Of a stretch of DNA of 29,435 nucleotides, positions 22,967-29,435 are shown in pieces (the first letter of the stretch is position 1; the number at the start of each line of letters is the position of its first letter). Source of the stretch: JACQCF01 sp043742785 (GTDB lineage: Bacteria; Omnitrophota; Gorgyraeia; Zapsychrales; Fredricksoniimonadaceae); NCBI GenBank assembly GCA_043742785.1, contig JAYTXU010000043.1:1-29435 (forward strand). The letters are read 5' to 3'. The translations under genes were made by a program, and so were the position numbers. The notes below the pieces were generated by a model, which saw nothing but the letters and a program-made list of their open reading frames with translations, was not told where the DNA came from and ran no database searches.

Positions 22967-23055
22967 AATAACCTCTTGTTTTTATTTTTAACTTATTCTT
23001 ATAACAAAAGCCTTGTGTTGCTAAGTCACTTGATTTCTTGCTATAAGCATTCTTA

Positions 23056-23571
23056 TTATTTGTCCATCTTAGGTGCAAACACCATCGAAACAATGCGTCC
23101 TTCAGCCAACGGTTGTTTCTCTAAAGTGGCGTGCTCTGCTGTTTTAGCCACAACCTTCTCAATTAACGCTTTCCACTGATCTCTAAAAGACATTTCTCGT
23201 CCAGAAAAAACCATGTTAACTTTAACCTTATCTTTCTTTAAAAGAAAAGCAACAGCCTGCTTCATTTTGATATCTAAATCGTGATCACTGATATGAGGTT
23301 TGATACGAATCTGCTTTAAATGAGTCACGTGCTGATTCTTCTTAACCTTACGCTCTTTCTTTTCTTGATCATACTTATACTTACTGAAATCTATAATCCT
23401 ACAAACCGGAGGAGCAGCTGTTGGTGCCACTTCCACCAAATCTAATTCATATTCATTAGCTAATTCTAATGCTCGAATAAGAGTAACAACTCCTAATTGC
23501 TCTGACTCCGGGCCAATCACACGAACTTCTTTAGAACGAATTTGATTATTAATGCGAATATTTTTTAAAAT
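23056..23571 (-). CDS. infC: Translation initiation factor IF-3, with AUU start codon
   Basis: This 171-residue IF3 proofreads start-codon choice and keeps 30S subunits apart from 50S. The N domain carries RINNQIRSKEVRVIG and the LDLVEVAPTAAPPVCRI block; the C domain includes KQIRIKPHISDHDLDIK and ends in SMVFAPKMDK. The frame continues to a TTG at 23619, but that codon has no ribosome-binding site. An ATT at 23571-23569 has a perfect GGAGG 7 bases upstream and gives the N-terminus MLKNIRINNQIR expected for IF3. AUU starts are known for infC in E. coli, where IF3 represses its own translation. It lies between thrS and rpmI. Confidence 0.93.
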   Translation of the reverse strand: MLKNIRINNQIRSKEVRVIGPESEQLGVVTLIRALELANEYELDLVEVAPTAAPPVCRIIDFSKYKYDQEKKERKVKKNQHVTHLKQIRIKPHISDHDLDIKMKQAVAFLLKKDKVKVNMVFSGREMSFRDQWKALIEKVVAKTAEHATLEKQPLAEGRIVSMVFAPKMDK

Positions 23572-23583
23572 TGTCTTTCCTCC
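23569..23583 (-). promoter_or_regulatory. infC ribosome-binding site with AUU start (likely IF3 autoregulation)
   Basis: GGAGG (23583-23579), a 7-base spacer and ATT (23571-23569). The optimal site decides the start in favour of AUU over the TTG at 23619. By analogy with enterobacteria, a non-canonical AUU would let IF3 limit its own synthesis. Confidence 0.8.
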
Positions 23584-23658
23584 ACTTTTAATTAAAAAGA
23601 TCACCTGACGTTTCTTCAAACAAACCCAAGTGCATTAAAGGCCTATTATCCTTACTTT

Positions 23659-25392
23659 TTATTTCTTGTCAACAATCTGTTGCCTAAGTCTCTCCAAAAG
23701 CTCTTGTGGGCTCATCGAACCCAAATCCCCCCCTGTTTGTATACGGACAGAGAAGCTTTTTAGTTCCAGCTCTTTATCTCCAATAATAATCTGATACGGA
23801 ATTTTCAACATTGATGCTTCACGAATACGCTTAGACAGTGATTCATTGCGATCATCCACGCTGACGCGAAAATCTTCGTCGCATAAAAGCTTCTTCATGC
23901 TTTGAGCAAATTGATTGTGCGCTTCCCCTATCGGAATAATCACTACCTGATTAGGAGCAAGCCAAAGCGGAAAATTTCCCGCATAATGTTCAATCAAGGT
24001 ACCGATAAATCTTTCTAGCGATCCTAAAATAGCTCTGTGGAGCATAATTGGACGCTGCTGCTGACCTTGATCATCAATGAAGTTCAATTCAAAACGTTCT
24101 GGCAAATTAAAATCGCATTGAATAGTTCCACATTGCCATAAACGACCAATCGCATCTTTGAGTTTAATGTCGATCTTAGGGCCATAAAATGCACCCCCGC
24201 CCTCATCAACGCTATATGTTAATTTTTTCGTCTCTAACGCATCTTTAAGAGCAGCTGTTGCTTTGTCCCAATTGTCCTGTGCTCCCATCGAATCTTTAGG
24301 CTGTGTTGAGAGTTCAATATGAAGATCGTAAAATCCGAAATCATTCATCGTCTCAAAAACAAAATCAATAACCTTTATAACCTCTGCTTTGATTTGATCA
24401 GGACGTAAAAATAAGTGCGCGTCATCTTGAGTAAACCCTCGCACGCGAAGAAGTCCATGAAGAACCCCTACCTTTTCTTGACGATAAACAGTCCCTAATT
24501 CAAAATATCTGATAGGCAGGTCCCGATAAGAGCGAATCTTGGATTTATAAATAAGAATATGTCCTGGGCAATTCATTGGTTTTACTGCATATTCTTCCTC
24601 ATCAACTTTAAAGTAATACATGTTTTCTTTGTAGTGGCCACTGTGTCCTGAAATATCCCAAAGCTTCCCTTTGAGAATATTAGGAGTCACAACCAGTTGA
24701 TATCCGTTCTTTAAATGTTGCTCTCTTAAATAATCTTCGATGAGCTTGCGAAGCATGGCCCCATTAGGATGATAGAAAACTAATCCGGCACCTGCGCTAT
24801 CGTGATAAATATGAAACAGATCTAATTGAGTGGCTATTTTTCTGTGATCGCGCTTGGCGGCCTCTGCTAGCATTTTCAAATATTCGTCGAGTTCTTTTTG
24901 AGTAAAAAAAGCAGTTCCATAAATACGTTGAAGCATCGGTCTTTTTTCATCCCCACGCCAATAAGCGCCCGCAACGGATAACAATTTAACGCCTTTAATC
25001 AATCCAACGTTTTCAACATGAGGACCTTTACATAAATCAAGCCAAGCATCTCCTGTTTTGTAAATAGAAATTTCTTCCTCTTCGGAAAGACCTTCAATCA
25101 ATTCAACCTTATACGATTCATTTTTAAGTTTAAAATATTCGAGAGCTTGCCCGCGAGTCCAAATTTCTTTTGTCAACACGGGTTTTTTATTAATAATATT
25201 GAACATCTTTTTTTCAATGGATTTTAAATCAGCATCTGTAAATGCTTCTTTCTTATCAAAGTCGTAATAGAAGCCGTTTTCGATGGCAGGACCGATCGTC
25301 ACCTTGACGTCTGGCCAAAGTTCCTGAACAGCCTGAGCCATGATGTGCGCGCAAGTGTGACGAAGTTTATCTATGTCTTTTGAATAATCCAT
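23659..25392 (-). CDS. thrS: Threonyl-tRNA synthetase without the TGS domain
   Basis: This 577-residue enzyme charges tRNA-Thr and edits mischarged Ser-tRNA. It starts directly at the editing domain (H12-x3-H16 in RHTCAHIMAQA, and C121-x3-H125 in LCKGPH). The class II core follows, with zinc ligands C275 (MNCPGH) and H326 (DDAHLF), motif 2 around RYFELGTVYRQE and motif 3 around LHRAILGSLERF, then the anticodon-binding domain. The N-terminal TGS domain of about 60 residues is missing; the family is usually about 640 residues, although TGS-less forms are known. No Shine-Dalgarno precedes the ATG, and a repeat lies 13 bases upstream. Confidence 0.94.
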   Translation of the reverse strand: MDYSKDIDKLRHTCAHIMAQAVQELWPDVKVTIGPAIENGFYYDFDKKEAFTDADLKSIEKKMFNIINKKPVLTKEIWTRGQALEYFKLKNESYKVELIEGLSEEEEISIYKTGDAWLDLCKGPHVENVGLIKGVKLLSVAGAYWRGDEKRPMLQRIYGTAFFTQKELDEYLKMLAEAAKRDHRKIATQLDLFHIYHDSAGAGLVFYHPNGAMLRKLIEDYLREQHLKNGYQLVVTPNILKGKLWDISGHSGHYKENMYYFKVDEEEYAVKPMNCPGHILIYKSKIRSYRDLPIRYFELGTVYRQEKVGVLHGLLRVRGFTQDDAHLFLRPDQIKAEVIKVIDFVFETMNDFGFYDLHIELSTQPKDSMGAQDNWDKATAALKDALETKKLTYSVDEGGGAFYGPKIDIKLKDAIGRLWQCGTIQCDFNLPERFELNFIDDQGQQQRPIMLHRAILGSLERFIGTLIEHYAGNFPLWLAPNQVVIIPIGEAHNQFAQSMKKLLCDEDFRVSVDDRNESLSKRIREASMLKIPYQIIIGDKELELKSFSVRIQTGGDLGSMSPQELLERLRQQIVDKK

Positions 25393-25405
25393 CGAGGTTT
25401 AATTA

Positions 25406-25465
25406 TTAGTGACAGGCACTAATTATTTCCTGCTGCTTGTTTTATTAATTAGTGCCTGTCACTAA
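25406..25465. repeat. 60-bp inverted repeat upstream of thrS
   Basis: Two 20-base arms (25406-25425 and 25446-25465) are exact reverse complements, with a 20-base spacer. Each arm is itself nearly palindromic (TTAGTG ACAGG CACTAA and TTAGTG CCTGT CACTAA), so it can form either one long or two short hairpins. It lies between tRNA-Val and the thrS ATG. No T-run follows in the minus direction. Confidence 0.85.
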
Positions 25466-25472
25466 TTAATAC

Positions 25473-25549
25473 TGGTGGACCCGAGGGGGCTCGAACCTCT
25501 GACCTCATCCATGTCAAGGATGCGCTCTAACCAGCTGAGCTACGGGTCC
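25473..25549 (-). tRNA. tRNA-Val (anticodon GAC)
   Basis: A 77-base cloverleaf with encoded CCA. The acceptor GGACCCG pairs with CGGGTCC. The anticodon stem CATCC/GGATG encloses loop TTGACAT, giving GAC. The T loop is TTCGAGC. Third of three tRNAs on the minus strand. Confidence 0.95.
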
Positions 25550-25585
25550 GTCGTACTTCATGCACCGTACTGTCTAATTTAAAAT

Positions 25586-25672
25586 TGGTGGGCGAGGAGG
25601 GAATTGAACCCTCACAGCCTTACGGCCACAGGATTTTAAGTCCTGCGTGTATACCAATTCCACCACCCGCCC
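25586..25672 (-). tRNA. tRNA-Leu (anticodon TAA)
   Basis: An 87-base class II tRNA with a long variable arm (TGGCCGTAAGGCTGT region) and encoded CCA. The acceptor GGGCGGG pairs with CTCGCCC (one G-T). The anticodon stem CAGGA/TCCTG encloses loop CTTAAAA, giving TAA, which reads UUA and UUG codons common in this AT-rich sequence. Confidence 0.95.
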
Positions 25673-25724
25673 TTAAACACAGATGATGTTATCCATCACC
25701 TTCCTAGTACTACCAAAATTTATT

Positions 25725-25799
25725 TGGAGGCGAGGACCGGAATCGAACCGGTGAATAGCGGTTTTGCAGACCGCTGCCTTACCACTTGGCTACCCCGCC
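25725..25799 (-). tRNA. tRNA-Cys (anticodon GCA)
   Basis: A 75-base cloverleaf with encoded CCA and discriminator U, the cysteine identity base. The acceptor GGCGGGG pairs with CCTCGCC (one G-T). The anticodon loop CTGCAAA gives GCA. First tRNA of the cluster in the direction of transcription. Confidence 0.95.
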
Positions 25800-25802
25800 G
25801 TC

Positions 25803-25927
25803 GCAATTCGCTTAAAAGCTCCTCGGGAATTGCTCCTCATAAGAAAACCTAACGGTTTTCTTATGACGCTTACGCTGTATCTTTCCCTTAAATTTCTCTG
25901 CCAGCCTTAAGGGGCTAATCCCCTTAA
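25803..25927. repeat. Hairpin-rich spacer between coaC and the tRNA cluster
   Basis: The 143-base gap holds three separate inverted repeats and no gene: GCAATTC/GAATTGC (25803-25809 with 25827-25833); a 13-bp stem with a 4-base loop (25837-25849 with 25854-25866, core AAGAAAACC); and TTAAGGGG/CCCCTTAA (25907-25914 with 25920-25927, loop CTAAT). None is followed by a clear T-run on the minus strand. They may be processing or termination structures or a repeat element. Confidence 0.6.
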
Positions 25928-25942
25928 CAACCCCTTACTGTC

Positions 25943-26473
25943 CTACTTTAAAACAGCTTTTACAATATCTTCAACTTCAGCCAAGTGTCCAACGCCTGTA
26001 ATACCGCAAGCTAACCTACCCTTAACAGGTTCAATAAATTTGATCCCGTGTTTTTTTAACTTTGCACAATTTTCTTTTACAATCACATTTGTATACATCT
26101 CTTCATTCATCGCAGGCGCAATAAAAATAGGCGTTTTAGTGCTAACAACCAGCGTCGTTAAAAAGTCATCCGCCAATCCTGCAGCCATTTTACCAATCAC
26201 ATTTGCTGTAGCTGGTGCGATCACCAAATAATCTGCCTTGGCTAATTCAATATGCCCCATGCTCCAATTGTCTTTAGCAAACATATCTGAATAAACATTT
26301 TTCCCGGAGAGAGTTGCCAAGGTTAAAGGAGTAATAAATTCAGTCGCTTCCTTGGTCATAACAACTGAAACATCACAACCTTCTTCTTGAAAACGACGAA
26401 TTAAATCAGCGGATTTATAGGCGGCAATGCTTCCAGATACGCCTAAAACAATTTTTTTTAATCTTTGAGTCAT
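25943..26473 (-). CDS. coaC: Phosphopantothenoylcysteine decarboxylase (stand-alone CoaC flavoprotein)
   Basis: This 176-residue flavoprotein decarboxylates 4'-phosphopantothenoylcysteine in coenzyme A synthesis. Visible features are the flavin-binding start (GVSGSIAAYKS, 11-21), catalytic H74 in MGHIELAKAD, the substrate clamp motif PAMNEEM at 120-126 and C156 in RLACGITGVG (most relatives have YLACG.EGxGR). It ends exactly where the CoaC half of CoaBC usually ends. The CoaB ligase domain is absent and not found nearby, so it must be encoded elsewhere. The ATG overlaps the rpoZ stop (TAATG), the usual gmk-rpoZ-coaBC order. Confidence 0.9.
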   Translation of the reverse strand: MTQRLKKIVLGVSGSIAAYKSADLIRRFQEEGCDVSVVMTKEATEFITPLTLATLSGKNVYSDMFAKDNWSMGHIELAKADYLVIAPATANVIGKMAAGLADDFLTTLVVSTKTPIFIAPAMNEEMYTNVIVKENCAKLKKHGIKFIEPVKGRLACGITGVGHLAEVEDIVKAVLK

Positions 26474-26706
26474 TACTTTTTCTTTTTATTAGCAGCTATT
26501 TCCATGTCTACGACGAGCTTATCGATAACCTTGCCCTGCTTGATTTCTTCCAAAGCGGTAGTTGTTAACTTTTGTTCTGCAGGCGCATCCACTAATTTAG
26601 CTCCATTTTCAGAAAGTTCTAGTGCACGTTTAGAGGCTAATCGAACTAAACGATAAATACTCATATTAGCTCTTGGTAATAATTCTTCTAGCGGTTGATA
26701 ACCCAT
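26473..26706 (-). CDS. rpoZ: RNA polymerase omega subunit
   Basis: This 77-residue protein fits the omega family: MGYQPLEELLPRA, then SIYRLVRLASKRALEL (the conserved helix that clamps the beta' C-terminus) and TTALEEIKQGKV. It helps assemble RNA polymerase. The start at 26706 has AGGAGG 7 bases upstream. An in-frame ATG at 26742 also has an AGAGG, so a 12-residue longer form is possible. The gene sits between gmk and coaC, and a 14-base palindrome lies 22 bases before the ATG. Confidence 0.88.
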   Translation of the reverse strand: MGYQPLEELLPRANMSIYRLVRLASKRALELSENGAKLVDAPAEQKLTTTALEEIKQGKVIDKLVVDMEIAANKKKK

Positions 26707-26804
26707 CCTTCTGCCTCCTGTATATTTTGACAATATTGTCATAATAGTATCCTCTTCATAAACAGTTTTAGAGCCGATATTTATAGCACAGCTGCCCTAG
26801 ATTG

Positions 26805-27440
26805 TCAACCTATACCCAGAACCTTGGCCACAAGCGTTTGAAGATCGTTTTTGGCTTTTTCCAGCGAACCATTAATGATGATATGATCATAATCTTTAGC
26901 GTTTTCGAGCTCTTCGGAGGCAACTTCCAGTCTTTGTTTAAGCGTTTCGTGGGTTTCGGAAGCACGCACTTCTAGTCGCCTGCGTAATTCCTGCATGGAG
27001 GGCGGTTTAATAAAAATTTTAACAGCATCTGGGAATTGTTCACTAACACGAGCAGCCCCCTTAACATCGATACATAAAAGAACATTCTTCCCTTTTTTTA
27101 AGAGATTAAGAACCTGCACCTTGGGTGTTCCATAAAAATTATCAAAAACTTTTTCCCACTCCAAGAAATATCCTCTTCGAATACGTCTAGCGAATAGTTC
27201 TTCTGTTAAAAAAAGATAATCCTTCCCTTCTTTCTCCCCCGTTCTTTTAGAACGTGTCGTAGCAGAAATAGATTTAACCAATCTCCCTTTAAAAAGAGAA
27301 GACTCTAAAAGCGCTTTGTGCAGCGTAGTTTTTCCTGATCCTGAAGGACCTGAAAGAATAACCACCTTACCCTTCTTTGAAGAAGTCCTTGGTCTTTGTA
27401 GTCCTAGTTTTATTTTATTCAACGTTATTAGCCTGTTCAC
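26805..27440 (-). CDS. gmk: Guanylate kinase
   Basis: This protein of up to 211 residues phosphorylates GMP to GDP. The P-loop SGPSGSGKTT is at 30-39. The GMP-binding region (SISATTRSKRTGEKEGKDYLF) and lid arginines (RRRLEVRASET) are present. The start is uncertain: the GTG at 27440 gives a 25-residue leader before the conserved core and overlaps yicC by 26 bases, whereas a GTG at 27365 follows AAGAAGG and would give a core-only enzyme, and a TTG at 27422 is another option. Downstream order is rpoZ-coaC. Confidence 0.92.
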   Translation of the reverse strand: MNRLITLNKIKLGLQRPRTSSKKGKVVILSGPSGSGKTTLHKALLESSLFKGRLVKSISATTRSKRTGEKEGKDYLFLTEELFARRIRRGYFLEWEKVFDNFYGTPKVQVLNLLKKGKNVLLCIDVKGAARVSEQFPDAVKIFIKPPSMQELRRRLEVRASETHETLKQRLEVASEELENAKDYDHIIINGSLEKAKNDLQTLVAKVLGIG

Positions 27441-28236
27441 GGATCTTTTCTACCTTTGCTTTCAGGGCAATTACTGCAGCCGAAATAAAATTGTCTTGGA
27501 CCTTAGAACCAATCGTATTCGTTTCTCTTTGCATTTCCTGGGCGATAAAATCAAGTTTCTTCCCAGCTCCTTCGGACTGCTTAAGCAGAGCTTTAGCCTC
27601 TTCAATATGGTGAGACAGGCGAGAAAGTTCTTCGTTGATATCATTGCTTTTTTGATAACTTAAAAATTCTTCCTTTGAGATCTTCCCCTTTTTCTCCTTG
27701 AGCAATCCTGCCGCATGTTTTTTAATTTGAACAATTCGAGAATACATTTTTTTAAGCTGCCCATTAATATCTATAGCTATCGATTTTCCTTCTCTTTTAC
27801 GCATCGCCACCACCGAAATCACTGCTTTTTCAAGCGCTTTCTCAACAGCTGGCCAAATTTCTATAGCATGCACAAAAGTTTCTTTAGCCTCAACAACTCC
27901 TGGAAGTTTAAGTAAATCCGCCGTAGAAAGATCATTTTTTAAATTTAATTCTTTAGATAACATCTTGGCAATCTCTGCATAACGTTTAACCGATTCTTTA
28001 TTGACGGTGATCGTCATTTGCGGTTTTTCTGTAATACGAACGGAAACTGTCACCCGTCCTCGCTTTAAGGATCGAGCAATCATTTTTTGCACCTTGTCTT
28101 CATAAGAAGAAAATCCTGACGGTAAATAATACGCTGGATCCAAATAGCGATGATTAACGCTTTTTATCTCCACCATGGCCTTAACCTTGCCAACGACTAA
28201 TTCACTTGTTCCAAAACCTGTCATTCCACTGATCAT
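27415..28236 (-). CDS. YicC/YloC family endoribonuclease
   Basis: This 273-residue protein has the family start MISGMTGFGTSE, the VEIKSVNHRYLD motif near residues 22-33 and the DUF1732 C-terminus (GKKLDFIAQEMQRETNTIGSK). Family members cleave RNA and take part in small-RNA turnover in E. coli. AAAGG precedes the ATG at suitable spacing. It is encoded between ndk and gmk; yicC-gmk adjacency is common. The gmk start overlaps its 3' end. Confidence 0.92.
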   Translation of the reverse strand: MISGMTGFGTSELVVGKVKAMVEIKSVNHRYLDPAYYLPSGFSSYEDKVQKMIARSLKRGRVTVSVRITEKPQMTITVNKESVKRYAEIAKMLSKELNLKNDLSTADLLKLPGVVEAKETFVHAIEIWPAVEKALEKAVISVVAMRKREGKSIAIDINGQLKKMYSRIVQIKKHAAGLLKEKKGKISKEEFLSYQKSNDINEELSRLSHHIEEAKALLKQSEGAGKKLDFIAQEMQRETNTIGSKVQDNFISAAVIALKAKVEKIREQANNVE

Positions 28237-28245
28237 ATTGTTCCT

Positions 28246-28689
28246 TTATTTAAGAATTTCCGTAATTCTAAACCACAATTTTATTTCTCGCCTTGCTTCT
28301 TCTACAGAGCTAGATACGTGAACAACGTTCTCAAACAATCCCTTAGTCGTTATGCGACCGTATTTGCCACGGACACTTTTTGGATCCGCTTCTTCAGGAT
28401 TGGTAGCACCTGCAATTTCACGGCATTTTCTAATAGCAGATGTTCCTTGAAAAACAATCGCCACGACTGGTGCTCCCTCATTAAATTTTCCCGTTAAATA
28501 TTCTACAATTTGATTATAAAAAAATTTATCTTTGAGTAACTTATAATGCTCCCTTGCCAGCTTCACCGATGGTTTAACAATCTTTAAACCAACAAGTTTT
28601 AAGTCGCTGCCAACAAATTGATTGAGCACATTTCCAACAATTGCCTTCTGCATTCCTTCAGGTTTAATAAGTACAAGTACTTGTTCCAT
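28246..28689 (-). CDS. ndk: Nucleoside diphosphate kinase, variant active-site loop
   Basis: This 147-residue enzyme transfers phosphate between nucleoside di- and triphosphates through a phosphohistidine. The nucleotide lysine is K9 (LIKPEG), and the catalytic histidine is H124 in ENVVHVSSS, where most NDKs have N-x-x-H-G-S-D. The preceding loop (RGKYGRITTKGLFE) is also a few residues different from the usual RGDYG. H124 and the C-terminal EIKLWF block are kept, so activity is likely. It lies between parB (6-base gap) and yicC (9-base gap). Confidence 0.88.
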   Translation of the reverse strand: MEQVLVLIKPEGMQKAIVGNVLNQFVGSDLKLVGLKIVKPSVKLAREHYKLLKDKFFYNQIVEYLTGKFNEGAPVVAIVFQGTSAIRKCREIAGATNPEEADPKSVRGKYGRITTKGLFENVVHVSSSVEEARREIKLWFRITEILK

Positions 28690-28695
28690 AAATAA

Positions 28696-29435
28696 TTATT
28701 TCTTCCTTATAAGGTTTAACACGCGGTCAAGATCATCTAATGAATAATATTCAATAATGAGCTTCCCTTTACCCTTTTTATCTTCCACAGTAACCTTGGT
28801 TCCCAAGATGCCTCTCAATTCTTCCTCGAGATTAGCAATATCCTGATCCTTGGCTTTCTGTATCTTGGTATTCTTTGGTTTTCTGTTTATCGCCTGATTA
28901 ATAATTCCTTCGACAGACCGGACCGACAAACTCTCACTAATAATTTTGTATGCCATTTTTAACTGAGCCGCTTCATTATCAAGTGCCAATAACGCCCTAG
29001 CATGGCCCATAGAAATTTTTTCTTCTGCAATTTTATTTTGAATATCCTTAGGAAGCTTAAGTAAACGAAGAGTGTTTGAGACGGTTGCTCTGTCCTTACC
29101 CACTGCTTTGGCAATTTGATCTTGAGAAAGTTTGAATTCCTGCACTAGTTTCTCAAATGCCTTAGCCTCATCAATCACATTCAAATCCTGACGTTGAATG
29201 TTTTCAATCAAAGCCAAAAGAAGAGTTTCGCTATCCGTCATTTCTTTAACCACAGCAGGAATCGTGGATAACCCCAATGCACGAGCGGCACGTAAACGTC
29301 TTTCACCTGCAACCACTTCAAAACGATCCCCTTTAGGACGGATCAAAATAGGCTGCAAAATCCCTTTTTCTTTAATCGAAGCTTTTAACTCTTCCAGAGA
29401 CTCTTCATCATAGTTTTCTCGAGGCTGAAGTGGGT
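28696..29435 (-). CDS. parB: Chromosome partitioning protein ParB (N-terminus cut by window edge)
   Basis: About 246 residues are visible; the frame is open to the window edge and reads HFQPRENYDEESLEELKASI, so the true start lies beyond 29435 and the in-frame TTG at 29358 is not it. The ParB/Spo0J CTPase motifs are present: GERRLRAARALG and the ENIQRQDLN box. A helix-turn-helix (SQDQIAKAVGKDRATVSNTLRLL) binds parS, and a C-terminal dimerisation region ends in RVLNLIRKK. ParB loads SMC and positions the origin. parB is usually close to the replication origin; ndk follows directly. Confidence 0.93.
   Translation of the reverse strand, partial: PLQPRENYDEESLEELKASIKEKGILQPILIRPKGDRFEVVAGERRLRAARALGLSTIPAVVKEMTDSETLLLALIENIQRQDLNVIDEAKAFEKLVQEFKLSQDQIAKAVGKDRATVSNTLRLLKLPKDIQNKIAEEKISMGHARALLALDNEAAQLKMAYKIISESLSVRSVEGIINQAINRKPKNTKIQKAKDQDIANLEEELRGILGTKVTVEDKKGKGKLIIEYYSLDDLDRVLNLIRKK

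Noticed and set aside
27316..27663. Plus-strand open frames opposite yicC and gmk
   Set aside because: Shadow frames of well-supported minus-strand genes; no ribosome-binding site or family match.
1..29435. A defence system, prophage, CRISPR array or biosynthetic cluster
   Set aside because: No nuclease, transposase, integrase, cas or synthase genes and no regularly spaced repeats are visible; every long frame is explained by housekeeping genes.

Overview
The window reads as chromosomal core genome of an AT-rich, Gram-negative-type bacterium (signal peptides, a lipobox protein, c-di-GMP proteins, complex I). The compact aminoacyl-tRNA synthetases, the tandem PilZ proteins with RR(K/R)FPRV.YPC starts, the short charged secreted proteins and the palindromic spacer repeats look like candidate-phylum bacteria such as Omnitrophota. 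That placement is recalled family resemblance, not a computed one. Nearly all genes lie on the minus strand, so transcription runs from high to low coordinates.

Layout from right to left. 29435-25943: parB (cut by the window edge), ndk, yicC, gmk, rpoZ and a stand-alone coaC. 25942-25393: a hairpin-rich spacer, tRNA-Cys, tRNA-Leu and tRNA-Val, then an inverted repeat. 25392-22199: thrS, infC (AUU start), rpmI, rplT and a terminator. 22166-18597: pheS, a palindromic repeat, pheT, a secreted charged heptad protein and a terminator. 18573-16471: a strong promoter, a 6S-like RNA, rarA and the ygfA-type 5-formyl-THF cyclo-ligase. 16419-11558: rny, a palindromic repeat, ymdB, two PilZ genes, gltX, a small lipoprotein, tRNA-Gln and a terminator. 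11546-9887: an HD-GYP phosphodiesterase with a near-leaderless promoter, then a decayed DUF486 membrane-protein gene. 9886-7920: dedA and a secreted dienelactone hydrolase diverging from a symmetric -10 element, then a small secreted coiled-coil protein. 7854-4723: sucC, sucD and a BioD-like/DRTGG protein. 4706-3516: a CPA1 cation/proton antiporter. 3401-1: promoter, nuoA-B-C-D-E and the start of nuoF.

Functional themes are translation (synthetases, IF3, L35, L20, four tRNAs), RNA turnover and regulation (RNase Y, YicC, 6S RNA), nucleotide metabolism (Gmk, Ndk, YmdB), energy metabolism (complex I, succinyl-CoA synthetase, cation antiporter) and c-di-GMP signalling (HD-GYP, PilZ).

I see no defence island, prophage, CRISPR array or biosynthetic cluster. 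The most interesting items are the 6S RNA with a complete promoter and rod fold, the AUU start of infC, the DUF486 pseudogene, three different hairpin repeats at operon junctions, and three synthetases (GluRS, PheRS beta, ThrRS) that each lack a usual domain or segment.
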